The translations under genes were made by a program, and so were the position numbers. Below the pieces are notes generated by a model that worked only from the letters and a program-made list of their open reading frames with translations, was not told the origin of the DNA and searched no databases. A stretch of DNA of 64,000 nt from Rhodobacterales bacterium LSUCC0031 (GTDB lineage Bacteria > Pseudomonadota > Alphaproteobacteria > Rhodobacterales > Rhodobacteraceae). Shown here in pieces: positions 52,799 to 60,470 of the stretch (position 1 is the stretch's first letter; each line of letters starts with the position of its first letter). The DNA lies in the NCBI GenBank assembly GCA_015689735.1, contig WVSP01000001.1, forward strand, positions 174,001-238,000. The letters run 5' to 3'.

Positions 52799-53662
52799 TC
52801 AATCGTCGGACGGGTGTAGGACCGGCCGGGCGGTTTCGTCAAACTCCGATGTGCCAAGCGCGTCGGCAAGACGCGCCTTGGCAGCACCGGGGCGGAGCGG
52901 CTTTTGTTGGGTGTCATGCGGCACCCATCCGGAAAGGAATACGATCTCGAACCGCGCCCGGATGCGTTTTTCATCATCGGGGGCGGGAAAGCGCTCTGCA
53001 TAGATCGCAGCCATCCGGGTGAATAGGGCGCGCGGCGGCGGCATGCGGTGCCGCGCGGCAAGCGCGTTCGTCTCGCCCATCGCGCGCAGATCGGCCATCA
53101 GGGCAAAGGCGTGAGCATAAGTCACCGTCTTGGGCAGGCGGTCGGCAACCGGCAGCGCAAGGCCCGCACGCTGGAGCGCTGCGCCCATATCGCGGATCTC
53201 GGCCATGGGGGCCACGCGCGGCGAAAGGCCGCCTGTCACCTCGGCCTCGGCCTCGGCCAGGGCGGTGCGCAACTCGACCAGCGTTTCGCCTCCAAATGCC
53301 GCGGCAAGAAACAGACCATCAGGTCGCAGCGCGCGGCGGCATTGCACGATTTGGCCCACCGGGTCATCGGCCCAATGAAGCGCCATCGCGTGGACCACCA
53401 GGTCATGCGCGTCGGGGGCGAGATCCAGCACCGCATCAGGCGCGATCAGCTTCGCGCGAGGAACAAGATCGGCCCAATAATCGGGGAAAGGCGTCACCAC
53501 GGCGGGTGACGTAAACCTTCTGTTAACGTCGATGAGTCTTTCCTGAAGCTCGGCCTTTGCCTCGTCATGCAGAAAGCCCGCATCATCCAGCCGCGCGCGC
53601 GCCCGTGACCGCGCAAGGCGGGCGGGATCCACAAGCTGTGGTTGCTGGGTCGTCTGGGCCAA
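52799..53662 (-). CDS. NDUFAF5-like methyltransferase-fold protein
   Basis: The 287-residue protein has the arrangement of the BioC/NDUFAF5 class: an N-terminal RARARLDDAGFLHDEAKAEL helix, LVVHAMALHWADDPVGQIV and CRRALRPDGLFLAAAFGG, then a C-terminal HDTQQKPLRPGAAKARL. In mitochondria NDUFAF5 hydroxylates an Arg of NDUFS7 during complex I assembly. The glycine-rich SAM-binding motif I expected near residue 50 is missing: the segment RRFTSPAVVTPFPDYW has no G-x-G-x-G. The bacterial function is unknown. It lies 12 bases upstream of hemH on the same strand. Confidence 0.8.
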   Translation of the reverse strand: MAQTTQQPQLVDPARLARSRARARLDDAGFLHDEAKAELQERLIDVNRRFTSPAVVTPFPDYWADLVPRAKLIAPDAVLDLAPDAHDLVVHAMALHWADDPVGQIVQCRRALRPDGLFLAAAFGGETLVELRTALAEAEAEVTGGLSPRVAPMAEIRDMGAALQRAGLALPVADRLPKTVTYAHAFALMADLRAMGETNALAARHRMPPPRALFTRMAAIYAERFPAPDDEKRIRARFEIVFLSGWVPHDTQQKPLRPGAAKARLADALGTSEFDETARPVLHPSDD

Positions 53663-53709
53663 GGTCGTCGGGTCCTGTCGCGTGACCCGCTGCTACTTAG
53701 GGGAATAGG

Positions 53710-54435
53710 ATGAGATTGCAAACATTGCTCCACGCGGTGTTTCCGCCCGAATGCCTGTGCTGCGGCGCGCGGGTGGACGAGGATTTCGCTCTGTGCGGGA
53801 GTTGTTGGCGCGAAACGCCCTTCATCTTTGGGGCGGCTTGCGGCCTGTGCGGTGTTGGCCTGCCGGGGCAAAGCGCCGGTGACGAGGTCTTGATCTGCGA
53901 GGATTGCCATGGTGTCGCACGGCCATGGGCGCGGGGTCGCGCAGTCATGCATTACGCCGAGAATGGGCGCAAATTGGTCTTGGGCCTGAAACATGCCGAC
54001 CGGGCCGAGGTGGCGCGCGCCGCTGGCCCTTGGATGGCACGGGCGGGGGCCGACCTTTTGGCCGCTGATCCGCTGATCGTGCCGATCCCGCTGCATTGGC
54101 GGCGGCTGGCTGTGCGGCGGTTCAACCAGGCGGCGCTCTTGGCAAAATCCATGGCGGTCGCAACACGGTGTGAATGGTTGCCCGATGCCTTGATCCGGCC
54201 ACGCCATACTGCGACCCAAGATGGGCGCGACCGTGAAGGGCGTTTTGCCAATCTCGATGCGGCGATCCGGGTGCATCCCCGCCACGCGGCACGCATGGCC
54301 GGACGGCGGGTGCTCTTGGTCGATGATGTCATGACATCGGGGGCGACATTCTCGGCTGCGACGCAAGCCTGTTTGCGCGCAGGTGCCGATGCCGTTGATG
54401 TGATCGCACTGGCGCGGGTGGCCCGCGATGGTTAG
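53710..54435 (+). CDS. comF: ComF-family phosphoribosyltransferase-like protein
   Basis: The 241-residue protein has an N-terminal double zinc-ribbon (ECLCCGARVDEDFALCGSCW and CGLCGVGL, ICEDCHG) followed by a PRTase domain with the PRPP-binding signature VLLVDDVMTSGATF. ComF proteins function in DNA uptake in transformable bacteria, with a still unclear biochemical role, and homologues are present in many non-competent species. RFNQAALLAKSMA is the usual central helix. It begins 48 bases from the divergent NDUFAF5-like gene and is followed by grxC. No other competence genes are seen here. Confidence 0.9.
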   Translation: MRLQTLLHAVFPPECLCCGARVDEDFALCGSCWRETPFIFGAACGLCGVGLPGQSAGDEVLICEDCHGVARPWARGRAVMHYAENGRKLVLGLKHADRAEVARAAGPWMARAGADLLAADPLIVPIPLHWRRLAVRRFNQAALLAKSMAVATRCEWLPDALIRPRHTATQDGRDREGRFANLDAAIRVHPRHAARMAGRRVLLVDDVMTSGATFSAATQACLRAGADAVDVIALARVARDG

Positions 54436-54473
54436 ATCATTGGCGACATTGCGCCATCAAGGGGTATCAACGG

Positions 54474-54734
54474 ATGCCGAATATCGAGATCTACACTTCG
54501 CCGCTGTGCGGCTACTGCCACGCGGCTAAACGCTTGCTTGACGCCAAGGGGGCCGGTTTCTTGGAATACGACGTCTCGCGCGATCCGGCAAAGCGGCAAG
54601 AAATGATGCAGCGCGCAAATGGCCGCCACACGGTGCCGCAGATTTTCATTGATGCGCACCATATCGGCGGATTCGACGATATGGCGGCGCTTGATCGCGC
54701 CGGTAAGCTGGACGCACTTTTGATCGATAATTGA
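54474..54734 (+). CDS. grxC: Glutaredoxin 3
   Basis: The 86-residue protein is a dithiol glutaredoxin: the active site is CGYC (residues 12-15, in PLCGYCHAAKRLLDAKG), the cis-Pro and TVPQIFI segment lies near residue 57, and IGGFDDMAALDRAG is the GSH-binding end. It reduces protein disulphides and ribonucleotide reductase with glutathione. It follows comF after 38 bases and precedes a MarR regulator, a compact three-gene group. The ATG at 54474 is followed immediately by the conserved PNIEIYTSP. Confidence 0.95.
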   Translation: MPNIEIYTSPLCGYCHAAKRLLDAKGAGFLEYDVSRDPAKRQEMMQRANGRHTVPQIFIDAHHIGGFDDMAALDRAGKLDALLIDN

Positions 54735-54793
54735 GGCACTTGCGACCCTTCGCCCACTTGCAAAGCCCGGGCGATACATGGCTAGATCGCCCC

Positions 54794-55237
54794 ATGGCAT
54801 ACGCGGACGACCCCCTTTCCATCGCGCTCTTTAGCGAGATGTTCATGGCCGACCAGTTGGCGCGGAACAGGCTGAGCCGTGCTTTGCCCAAGGGGATGGA
54901 GCTGAGCCATTTTTCGGTGCTGAACCATCTTGCCGCCGCCAGCGAAGAAAAGACACCTGCTCAGATCGCGCGGGTTTTTCATGTCACGCGCGGCGCGATG
55001 ACCAACACGCTCAACCGGCTGGAATGGGCGGGCTATATCCATGTGCGCCCTGATTGGGACGATGCCCGGCGCAAGCTTGTGTCGATCAGCCCAGCGGGTC
55101 GCCGTGCGCGCGAGGCGGCGTTTAGCGCAATCGCCCCGATCCTGTCGGATGCCGTCAGCGAGATCGGCACCGACCGCGTGCGTCAGGCTATCCCCGTCAT
55201 CCGCGAGATGCGCCGGCGGCTGGAAGGGGAGAGCTAG
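54794..55237 (+). CDS. MarR-family transcriptional regulator
   Basis: The 147-residue protein shows the MarR fold: a dimer helix, the first helix-turn-helix part [23 protein letters not shown], the recognition helix [19 protein letters not shown], and the wing [19 protein letters not shown], where DDARRKLV is the family signature. The target and ligand are unknown. I chose the ATG at 54794 ([13 protein letters not shown]), the conserved beginning; a TTG at 54731 overlapping the grxC stop would add 21 non-conserved residues. It converges on ubiG with a four-base overlap. Confidence 0.88.
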   Translation: MAYADDPLSIALFSEMFMADQLARNRLSRALPKGMELSHFSVLNHLAAASEEKTPAQIARVFHVTRGAMTNTLNRLEWAGYIHVRPDWDDARRKLVSISPAGRRAREAAFSAIAPILSDAVSEIGTDRVRQAIPVIREMRRRLEGES

Positions 55238-55980
55238 GCCCGTTTGACCGAGGCGGTGACATAATTCACCGACAAATCGCGCGTTGAGATGGACCAGCTC
55301 CACAACAGCTTGTTGAAAGCAAAGCCCTTGCGGTCCACCGGGTCGAGACCTGCCTTGCGGATCAAATCGAACAGCTCATCAGGTGTGATGAATTTCGCCC
55401 ATTCATGGGTGCCTTTGGGCAGCCAGCGCATGACGTATTCGGCACCGATAATCGCCATCAGAAAGCTTTTTGGATTACGGTTGATTGTGGAACAGATCAT
55501 CAGTCCGCCGGGTTTGAGCAATTGCTGGCAAGCGGTCAGATAGGCCAGTGGGTCGGCGACATGCTCGACCACTTCCATGTTCAGCACGACATCGAATTGT
55601 TCGCCTGCTTGGGCCAGCGCCTCGGCGGTCGTGTGGCGGTAATCGATGGTCAGGCCGGATTGCTTTGCATGGATCTGGGCCACGGGAATGTTGCGCGGTG
55701 CGGCATCGGCGCCCACCACCGCCGCCCCGAGCCGTGCCATGGGTTCGCTCAGCAGACCACCACCGCAGCCGATGTCGAGAATGCGCAACCCCGCGAAAGG
55801 CTGGGGTTTGGTCAGGTCACAGGCGAATTCTGCCGCGATCTGGCGGGTGATATAGTCAAGTCGCGTGGGGTTGAGCATGTGCAAGGGCTTGAACTTGCCG
55901 TTGGGATCCCACCATTCGCTGGCCATCGCCTCGAACTTGGCAATTTCGGCGTCATCGACGGTTTGGTTGACCTGTGCCAT
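55234..55980 (-). CDS. ubiG: Ubiquinone O-methyltransferase UbiG
   Basis: UbiG methylates both hydroxyl positions in ubiquinone synthesis. The 248-residue protein starts [20 protein letters not shown], the UbiG N-terminus. It has SAM motif [21 protein letters not shown] (about residues 66-85), the [13 protein letters not shown] post-motif and [19 protein letters not shown]. The C-terminal [14 protein letters not shown] is also characteristic. The ATG at 55980 is divergent from the proline iminopeptidase across 69 bp. Other ubi genes are not in the window. Confidence 0.96.
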   Translation of the reverse strand: MAQVNQTVDDAEIAKFEAMASEWWDPNGKFKPLHMLNPTRLDYITRQIAAEFACDLTKPQPFAGLRILDIGCGGGLLSEPMARLGAAVVGADAAPRNIPVAQIHAKQSGLTIDYRHTTAEALAQAGEQFDVVLNMEVVEHVADPLAYLTACQQLLKPGGLMICSTINRNPKSFLMAIIGAEYVMRWLPKGTHEWAKFITPDELFDLIRKAGLDPVDRKGFAFNKLLWSWSISTRDLSVNYVTASVKRA

Positions 55981-56049
55981 GGAATCTTTCCTCGCATTCT
56001 GTCAATTTGATCGCGGCGGACCTTTATTTTCGGTCTATATAGGAGCGGC

Positions 56050-57039
56050 ATGGACAAATTCTCCGGCCAAAAGCGCGCAGTTGCCCATCTTTATCCGCCG
56101 ATCGATCCCTTCGATCAGCGGATGTTGGATGTGGGCGATGGCCATCACATCTATGTCGAGCAATGCGGTAACCCAGATGGTGCGCCGGTCGTGGTGCTGC
56201 ATGGTGGGCCGGGCGGCGGCTGTAGCCCCGCGATGCGGCGCTATTTTGACCCGGCGCAATGGCGGATCATCTTGTTCGATCAGCGTGGCTGTGGGCGCTC
56301 GCGGCCCCATGCGAGCGTCCGGGCGAATACGACATGGCATCTGGTCGCCGATATCGAGCGCATCCGCAACATGCTGGGCATCGATCGTTGGGCGATTTTC
56401 GGCGGAAGCTGGGGGGCGACGCTGGGTCTGATCTATACGCAAGCCCATCCTGATCGCGTGGCCTATCTGGCGCTCAGGGGCGTGTTCTTGTCGATGCAGC
56501 GCGAGCTGGATTGGTTTTATGGCGGCGGCGCTGGGCAATTCTGGCCCGATCAATGGGCGCGTTTCGTCGCCTTGGTTCCCGAGGAAGAGCGCGGCGATCT
56601 GATCGCAGCTTACAATCGGCGGCTGTTTTCCGGCGATCTGATGGTCGAGACGCGTTATGCGCGGGCTTGGGCGGCATGGGAAAATGCGCTGGCCTCGATG
56701 GAAAGCGATGGTGGCGGCGGCGAGGGGCCTGCCGATTACGCCCGTGCTTTTGCCCGGCTGGAGAACCACTATTTCGTCAATAAAGGTTTTCTGGAGGTCG
56801 ATGGCCAGATCTTGCGCGATGCGCATCGGATCGCGCAAATCCCCGGCACGATCGTGCAAGGCCGCTATGATATGATCTGCCCACCGCTTTCAGCGCATCG
56901 ATTGGTGAGCGAGTGGCCTTCGGGACGGTTGCACATGATCCGCGCGGCGGGTCACGCCCTGTCTGAGCCGGGCATCAGCCAAGAGTTGGTCCGGGTGATG
57001 AGCGAGGTGGGTGCGCGGCGCGAGAAATTTGGGTTGTGA
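56050..57039 (+). CDS. pip: Proline iminopeptidase
   Basis: The 329-residue alpha/beta hydrolase removes N-terminal proline from peptides. Evidence: oxyanion motif VVLHGGPGGGCSP, DQRGCGRSRPHASV, the nucleophile elbow in FGGSWGATLGLIY, and LRGVFLSMQRELDWFYGGGA, a proline iminopeptidase hallmark. The catalytic Asp/His lie later, with His in IRAAGHALSEPGIS. It is cytoplasmic. It lies between divergent ubiG and convergent dnaE2, whose shortened end is 46 bases from its stop. Confidence 0.93.
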   Translation: MDKFSGQKRAVAHLYPPIDPFDQRMLDVGDGHHIYVEQCGNPDGAPVVVLHGGPGGGCSPAMRRYFDPAQWRIILFDQRGCGRSRPHASVRANTTWHLVADIERIRNMLGIDRWAIFGGSWGATLGLIYTQAHPDRVAYLALRGVFLSMQRELDWFYGGGAGQFWPDQWARFVALVPEEERGDLIAAYNRRLFSGDLMVETRYARAWAAWENALASMESDGGGGEGPADYARAFARLENHYFVNKGFLEVDGQILRDAHRIAQIPGTIVQGRYDMICPPLSAHRLVSEWPSGRLHMIRAAGHALSEPGISQELVRVMSEVGARREKFGL

Positions 57040-57085
57040 GGCAGGCAGGCTTTCCAAAACCCACATTCGCAGCGTGCGCAGTGGA

Positions 57086-60034
57086 TCAAGCGCCTTGCAA
57101 GGCGCTTTCATGTCCCTTCGAAGGGACATGACCTCCCAGCAACCGCCCGTCTATCCCCGGACTCAGGCGATGACGGATCAGCGCGACGGGATGGGAGCGT
57201 AAAGTCAGGCGCATGGCGACGTAATCTTCGACCACGGCTTCGCCCTCGGTCATCTGGGGCAGGTGCGCTGCTGGTTCCACGATCCCCTCGCCATCCAGAT
57301 CGCCGGAGAATAGCGGCAATTCCCCCTTGGGCTGCAAGGCACGCGCGGCCCAGAGCGCGTCGCGGCGGCTGATCCCGAGGCTGGCAAAGGCATCGGCTTC
57401 GGCCAGGATCGTCAGCGTCTTGGCCGCAAGCCCGGCACGGCGCCAGACATCCTCGACCGTGCGATAGCCATTGCCGCGCGCGGCCATCAGCCAATCGGCC
57501 TCATCCTCGCGCATGGCCTTGATCTGGCGAAAGCCGAGCCTGAGGGCCAGATCGCCACGCTCGGTCCGTTCCATCACATTGTCCCAATGCGAGCGGTTGA
57601 TGCAGACGGGCCGCACCACCACCCCATGTTCGCGCGCATCGCGCACGATCTGGGCCGGGGCGTAAAAGCCCATCGGCTGGGAATTCAGCAATGCGCAGGC
57701 GAAAATACCGGGGTGGTGGCGCTTGAGCCAGCTTGAGGCATAGACCAAAAGCGCGAAACTGGCCGCATGGCTTTCGGGGAAACCGTAGCTGCCAAAACCC
57801 TCGATCTGGGAAAAGCAGCGCTCGGCAAAATCATCATCATAGCCATTGGCCCGCATGCCGCGCAAAAACCTTGTGCGGAACTCCGTCACGCTCCCGTGTT
57901 TCTTGAAGGTGGCAAGCGCCCGGCGCAGCCCGTCGGCCTCCTCGGGGGTGAAGCCCGCGCCGGTGATGGCGATCTGCATCGCCTGTTCCTGGAACAGCGG
58001 CACGCCCAGCGTCTTGCCCAAGACACGGCCCAGATCATCGGAGGGGAAGCTGACCGGCTCTTCCCCGTTTCGCCGCCTGATGAACGGGTGGACCATGTCA
58101 CCTTGGATCGGCCCCGGTCGGATGATCGCGACCTGGATCACCAGATCGTAGAAACAGCGCGGGCGCATGCGCGGCAGGAAATTCATCTGCGCGCGGCTTT
58201 CGACCTGAAACACCCCCAGCGTGTCGGATTTGCACAGCATGTCATAGACGGCGGGGTCTTCGGGGGGGAGTGTGGCCAGCGTGTAATCGGCCTGATGATG
58301 CTGGCGCAGAAGGCCGAAGGCTTTTCTTATACAAGAAAGCATCCCAAGGGCGAGGATATCGACCTTGAGGATGCCAAGCGCGTCGATGTCGTCCTTGTCC
58401 CATGCGATGACGGTGCGATCCTCCATGCTGGCGTTCTCGATCGGCACCAGCTCGTCCAGCCGCCCTTCGGTGATCACGAAACCGCCGACATGCTGGGACA
58501 GGTGGCGTGGGAAACCGATGATCTCCTCGATCAGCGCAATGGTCTGTTGCAGACGCGGGCTGTCAGGGTCGAGGCCGATCTCGCGCAGGCGGGCCAGTTC
58601 CGGCCCGGTCTTGGACCATGAGCCCCAGATCTGCGACGACAGCGCCGAAAGCACATCCTCGGACAGGCCCATGGCGCGCCCCACCTCGCGCACGGCGCGT
58701 TTGCCGCGATAATGGATCACGGTCGCGCAAAGCCCCGCGCGGTGGCGGCCGTAGCGGTCATAGATGTGCTGGATCACCTCTTCGCGGCGCTCATGCTCGA
58801 AATCGACATCGATATCGGGCGGCTCGCCGCGCGCCTCGGATACGAAGCGCTCGAAGACCATGGTGCCGATCTCGGGCGAGACGCTGGTCACCCCCAGCGC
58901 GTAACAGGTGATGGAATTGGCCGCCGACCCCCGCCCTTGGCACAAGATGCCGCGCGAGCGGGCGAAATCGACGATGTCGTGGACGGTCAGGAAATAGGGC
59001 TCGTAGCCCAGCTTGCCGATCAGGCGCAGCTCGTGTTCCAGTTGGCTTTGCGCGCGTTCGGGGATGCCTTGGGGATATCGCCATGCCAACCCTGCTTGCG
59101 CCAAACGCTTGAGCCGCGCGGCGGCGGTTTCGCCATCGGCAATCTCGGAGGGGTATTCGTAGCGCAAGCTGGCGATGTCGAATTGCAGCCCCGCCGCGAT
59201 CTCGGCGGCGCGATCCACGGCATCGGGGTGGTCGCGAAAGATGCGGCGCATCTCGTCCGCGCCGCGCAGGCGTTGTTCGGCATTGGCCTGTGCGGCGGTG
59301 CCAAGATCCTCGACCCGCAGCCCCTGCCGGATGCAGGTCAGGATATCGGTCAGGCGGCGGCGGCTGCCGTGATGCATGATCGGCCGGGCCGAGGCGACGG
59401 GCGGCAAGCCAAGCCGGTCGGCCAGCGCGCGGGCGGCGGCGAAGCGGGCCTGATCCTGCCCGTCATAGGCGGGGGCCAGCAACAGGTGCATCTGTGGCCG
59501 CAGCCGGGCCGCCAGCCGTTCGGCGTCGCGCTGCCAATCCGGCATGGGCCGGTCCGGGGCGTGCAGCAGCAGTGTCAGACCTTGCGGAAAGGCCAGCAGA
59601 TCGTCGCATGTCAGGTGGCAGCCGCCCTTTTTCGCACGCTGCCGCCCCGCGGAGATGATCCGGCACAGATTGCCCCAGCCGGTGCGGTCGCGCGGCAGGG
59701 CGGTCAGCATCATGCCTGTGTCCAGCACAAGACAGGCGGCGGGCAGAAGCCGTGGCAGATGGTCGATGGGCGCGCGCGGCGGATCGGGCAGATGCGCGGG
59801 CTTGGGCGGGCCGATGGGGTCGGCGCGGGCGGCCTTGTTATCCACGATCTCCTGCGCGATCTTTTTGAGTTCCGACCATGCCCGCACGATCCCCGAAACG
59901 GAATTCACATCGGCAATCGCGATGGCCGACAACCCCAGCAGCGCCGCACGGCGCGCATATTCCTCGGGATGGGAACCACCCGTCAGAAAGGTGAAGTTGG
60001 AGGTGATGGACAGTTCCGCGAATCCCATGGCCAT
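57086..60034 (-). CDS. dnaE2: Error-prone DNA polymerase DnaE2, C-terminally shortened
   Basis: DnaE2 (ImuC) is the damage-inducible C-family polymerase that performs translesion synthesis with ImuB. The 982-residue frame has the PHP-like N-terminal domain (ELSITSNFTFLTGGSHPEEY) and the catalytic PDIDVDFEHERREEVIQHIY aspartates. The third active-site Asp lies in GILKVDILALGML, and finger and thumb regions are present. Family members run about 1050-1150 residues with a C-terminal OB-fold (consensus around V-x-V-x-G-L-V-x-x-R-Q-x-P). Here the frame ends soon after HPVALIRHRLSPG, inside two palindromes, so this domain is absent. imuA and imuB are not adjacent. Whether it is still functional is unclear. 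Confidence 0.88.
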   Translation of the reverse strand: MAMGFAELSITSNFTFLTGGSHPEEYARRAALLGLSAIAIADVNSVSGIVRAWSELKKIAQEIVDNKAARADPIGPPKPAHLPDPPRAPIDHLPRLLPAACLVLDTGMMLTALPRDRTGWGNLCRIISAGRQRAKKGGCHLTCDDLLAFPQGLTLLLHAPDRPMPDWQRDAERLAARLRPQMHLLLAPAYDGQDQARFAAARALADRLGLPPVASARPIMHHGSRRRLTDILTCIRQGLRVEDLGTAAQANAEQRLRGADEMRRIFRDHPDAVDRAAEIAAGLQFDIASLRYEYPSEIADGETAAARLKRLAQAGLAWRYPQGIPERAQSQLEHELRLIGKLGYEPYFLTVHDIVDFARSRGILCQGRGSAANSITCYALGVTSVSPEIGTMVFERFVSEARGEPPDIDVDFEHERREEVIQHIYDRYGRHRAGLCATVIHYRGKRAVREVGRAMGLSEDVLSALSSQIWGSWSKTGPELARLREIGLDPDSPRLQQTIALIEEIIGFPRHLSQHVGGFVITEGRLDELVPIENASMEDRTVIAWDKDDIDALGILKVDILALGMLSCIRKAFGLLRQHHQADYTLATLPPEDPAVYDMLCKSDTLGVFQVESRAQMNFLPRMRPRCFYDLVIQVAIIRPGPIQGDMVHPFIRRRNGEEPVSFPSDDLGRVLGKTLGVPLFQEQAMQIAITGAGFTPEEADGLRRALATFKKHGSVTEFRTRFLRGMRANGYDDDFAERCFSQIEGFGSYGFPESHAASFALLVYASSWLKRHHPGIFACALLNSQPMGFYAPAQIVRDAREHGVVVRPVCINRSHWDNVMERTERGDLALRLGFRQIKAMREDEADWLMAARGNGYRTVEDVWRRAGLAAKTLTILAEADAFASLGISRRDALWAARALQPKGELPLFSGDLDGEGIVEPAAHLPQMTEGEAVVEDYVAMRLTLRSHPVALIRHRLSPGIDGRLLGGHVPSKGHESALQGA
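57088..57131. repeat. Two abutting perfect palindromes at the dnaE2 3' end
   Basis: A 20-bp perfect palindrome AAGCGCCTTGCAAGGCGCTT (57088-57107) is directly followed by a 24-bp perfect palindrome centred on TTCGAA (57108-57131, half-site TCATGTCCCTTC). They encode the last residues of the dnaE2 reading frame (SKGHESALQGA) and contain its stop at their edge. Perfect adjacent palindromes like these suggest a terminator-like structure or an inserted repeat unit. Confidence 0.8.
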
Positions 60035-60041
60035 ATCTTAT

Positions 60042-60056
60042 ATTCACGTTTTGTTC
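60042..60056 (-). promoter_or_regulatory. dnaE2: Candidate LexA (SOS) box upstream of dnaE2
   Basis: On the minus strand the sequence GAAC-N7-GAAT lies eight bases before the dnaE2 ATG; on the plus strand it reads ATTC-N7-GTTC. The alphaproteobacterial LexA box is GTTC-N7-GTTC, so this differs in one base. DnaE2 genes in this class are typically LexA-regulated, which supports the reading, but the match is short. Confidence 0.5.
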
Positions 60057-60085
60057 TCGTTGCGAGGGGCCGTTTGAAGGCGCGT

Positions 60086-60241
60086 CTAAATCGGTGGCAG
60101 TATCACGGGCCGCAGATCATGCACCGGGTCATGGGGCGCACAGGCGTGACACGAAATCGGATAGCTGCGCGGTGCGGCCCCAATGCATCCCGACAGCGTG
60201 ATCAGGCCGAAAAACAGCATCAAGGCGACGATCATCTTCAT
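60086..60241 (-). CDS. 51-residue lipoprotein upstream of dnaE2
   Basis: The ATG at 60241 with AAGGG upstream opens a 51-residue product. It has a lipoprotein signal (MKMIVALMLFFGLITLSGC, lipobox LSGC), and a short mature part IGAAPRSYPISCHACAPHDP containing a CHAC cysteine pair and two more His. It ends in a proline-rich tail (VILPPI). Small lipoproteins of this size are hard to classify; the Cys/His cluster could bind metal or form a disulphide. It lies 51 bases upstream of the dnaE2 start on the same strand. Function unknown. Confidence 0.6.
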   Translation of the reverse strand: MKMIVALMLFFGLITLSGCIGAAPRSYPISCHACAPHDPVHDLRPVILPPI

Positions 60242-60470
60242 GAGATGCCCTTTCCGATCGGCAGGCGGGACCAAACCCTTTTCGGTATCTGCTTGCAGAT
60301 TACAGGGCCGAGCCCCACGCATCCTTGACGCCGCGCAACGCGCATCAGCGTACAGCCTGATGCCGATAAGCGCAGCAAGGCCACATAATCCCCACCATTT
60401 AGAACATCTTTAGGCGTTCAAATTCTAACTTAAGTATGCAAGACAGATCCGCGTAAGATGTGGGGTACCA
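60242..60470. other. Spacer before the glycosyltransferase gene
   Basis: This 229-bp region holds no recognised gene. The last 70 bases (CATTTAGAACATCTTTAGGC, then AATTCTAACTTAAGTATGCA) are AT-rich and should carry the promoter of the glycosyltransferase gene. The rest is GC-rich and lies upstream of the small lipoprotein. No palindrome or terminator of note. Confidence 0.3.

Noticed and set aside
60086-60241. CxxCH haem-binding motif in the 51-residue lipoprotein
   Set aside because: The sequence is CHAC followed by A-P-H, not C-x-x-C-H, so cytochrome c type haem attachment is not supported.
58712-60328. Open frame of about 538 codons antisense to dnaE2
   Set aside because: No conserved motif or start signal; it arises from the GC-rich third positions of dnaE2.
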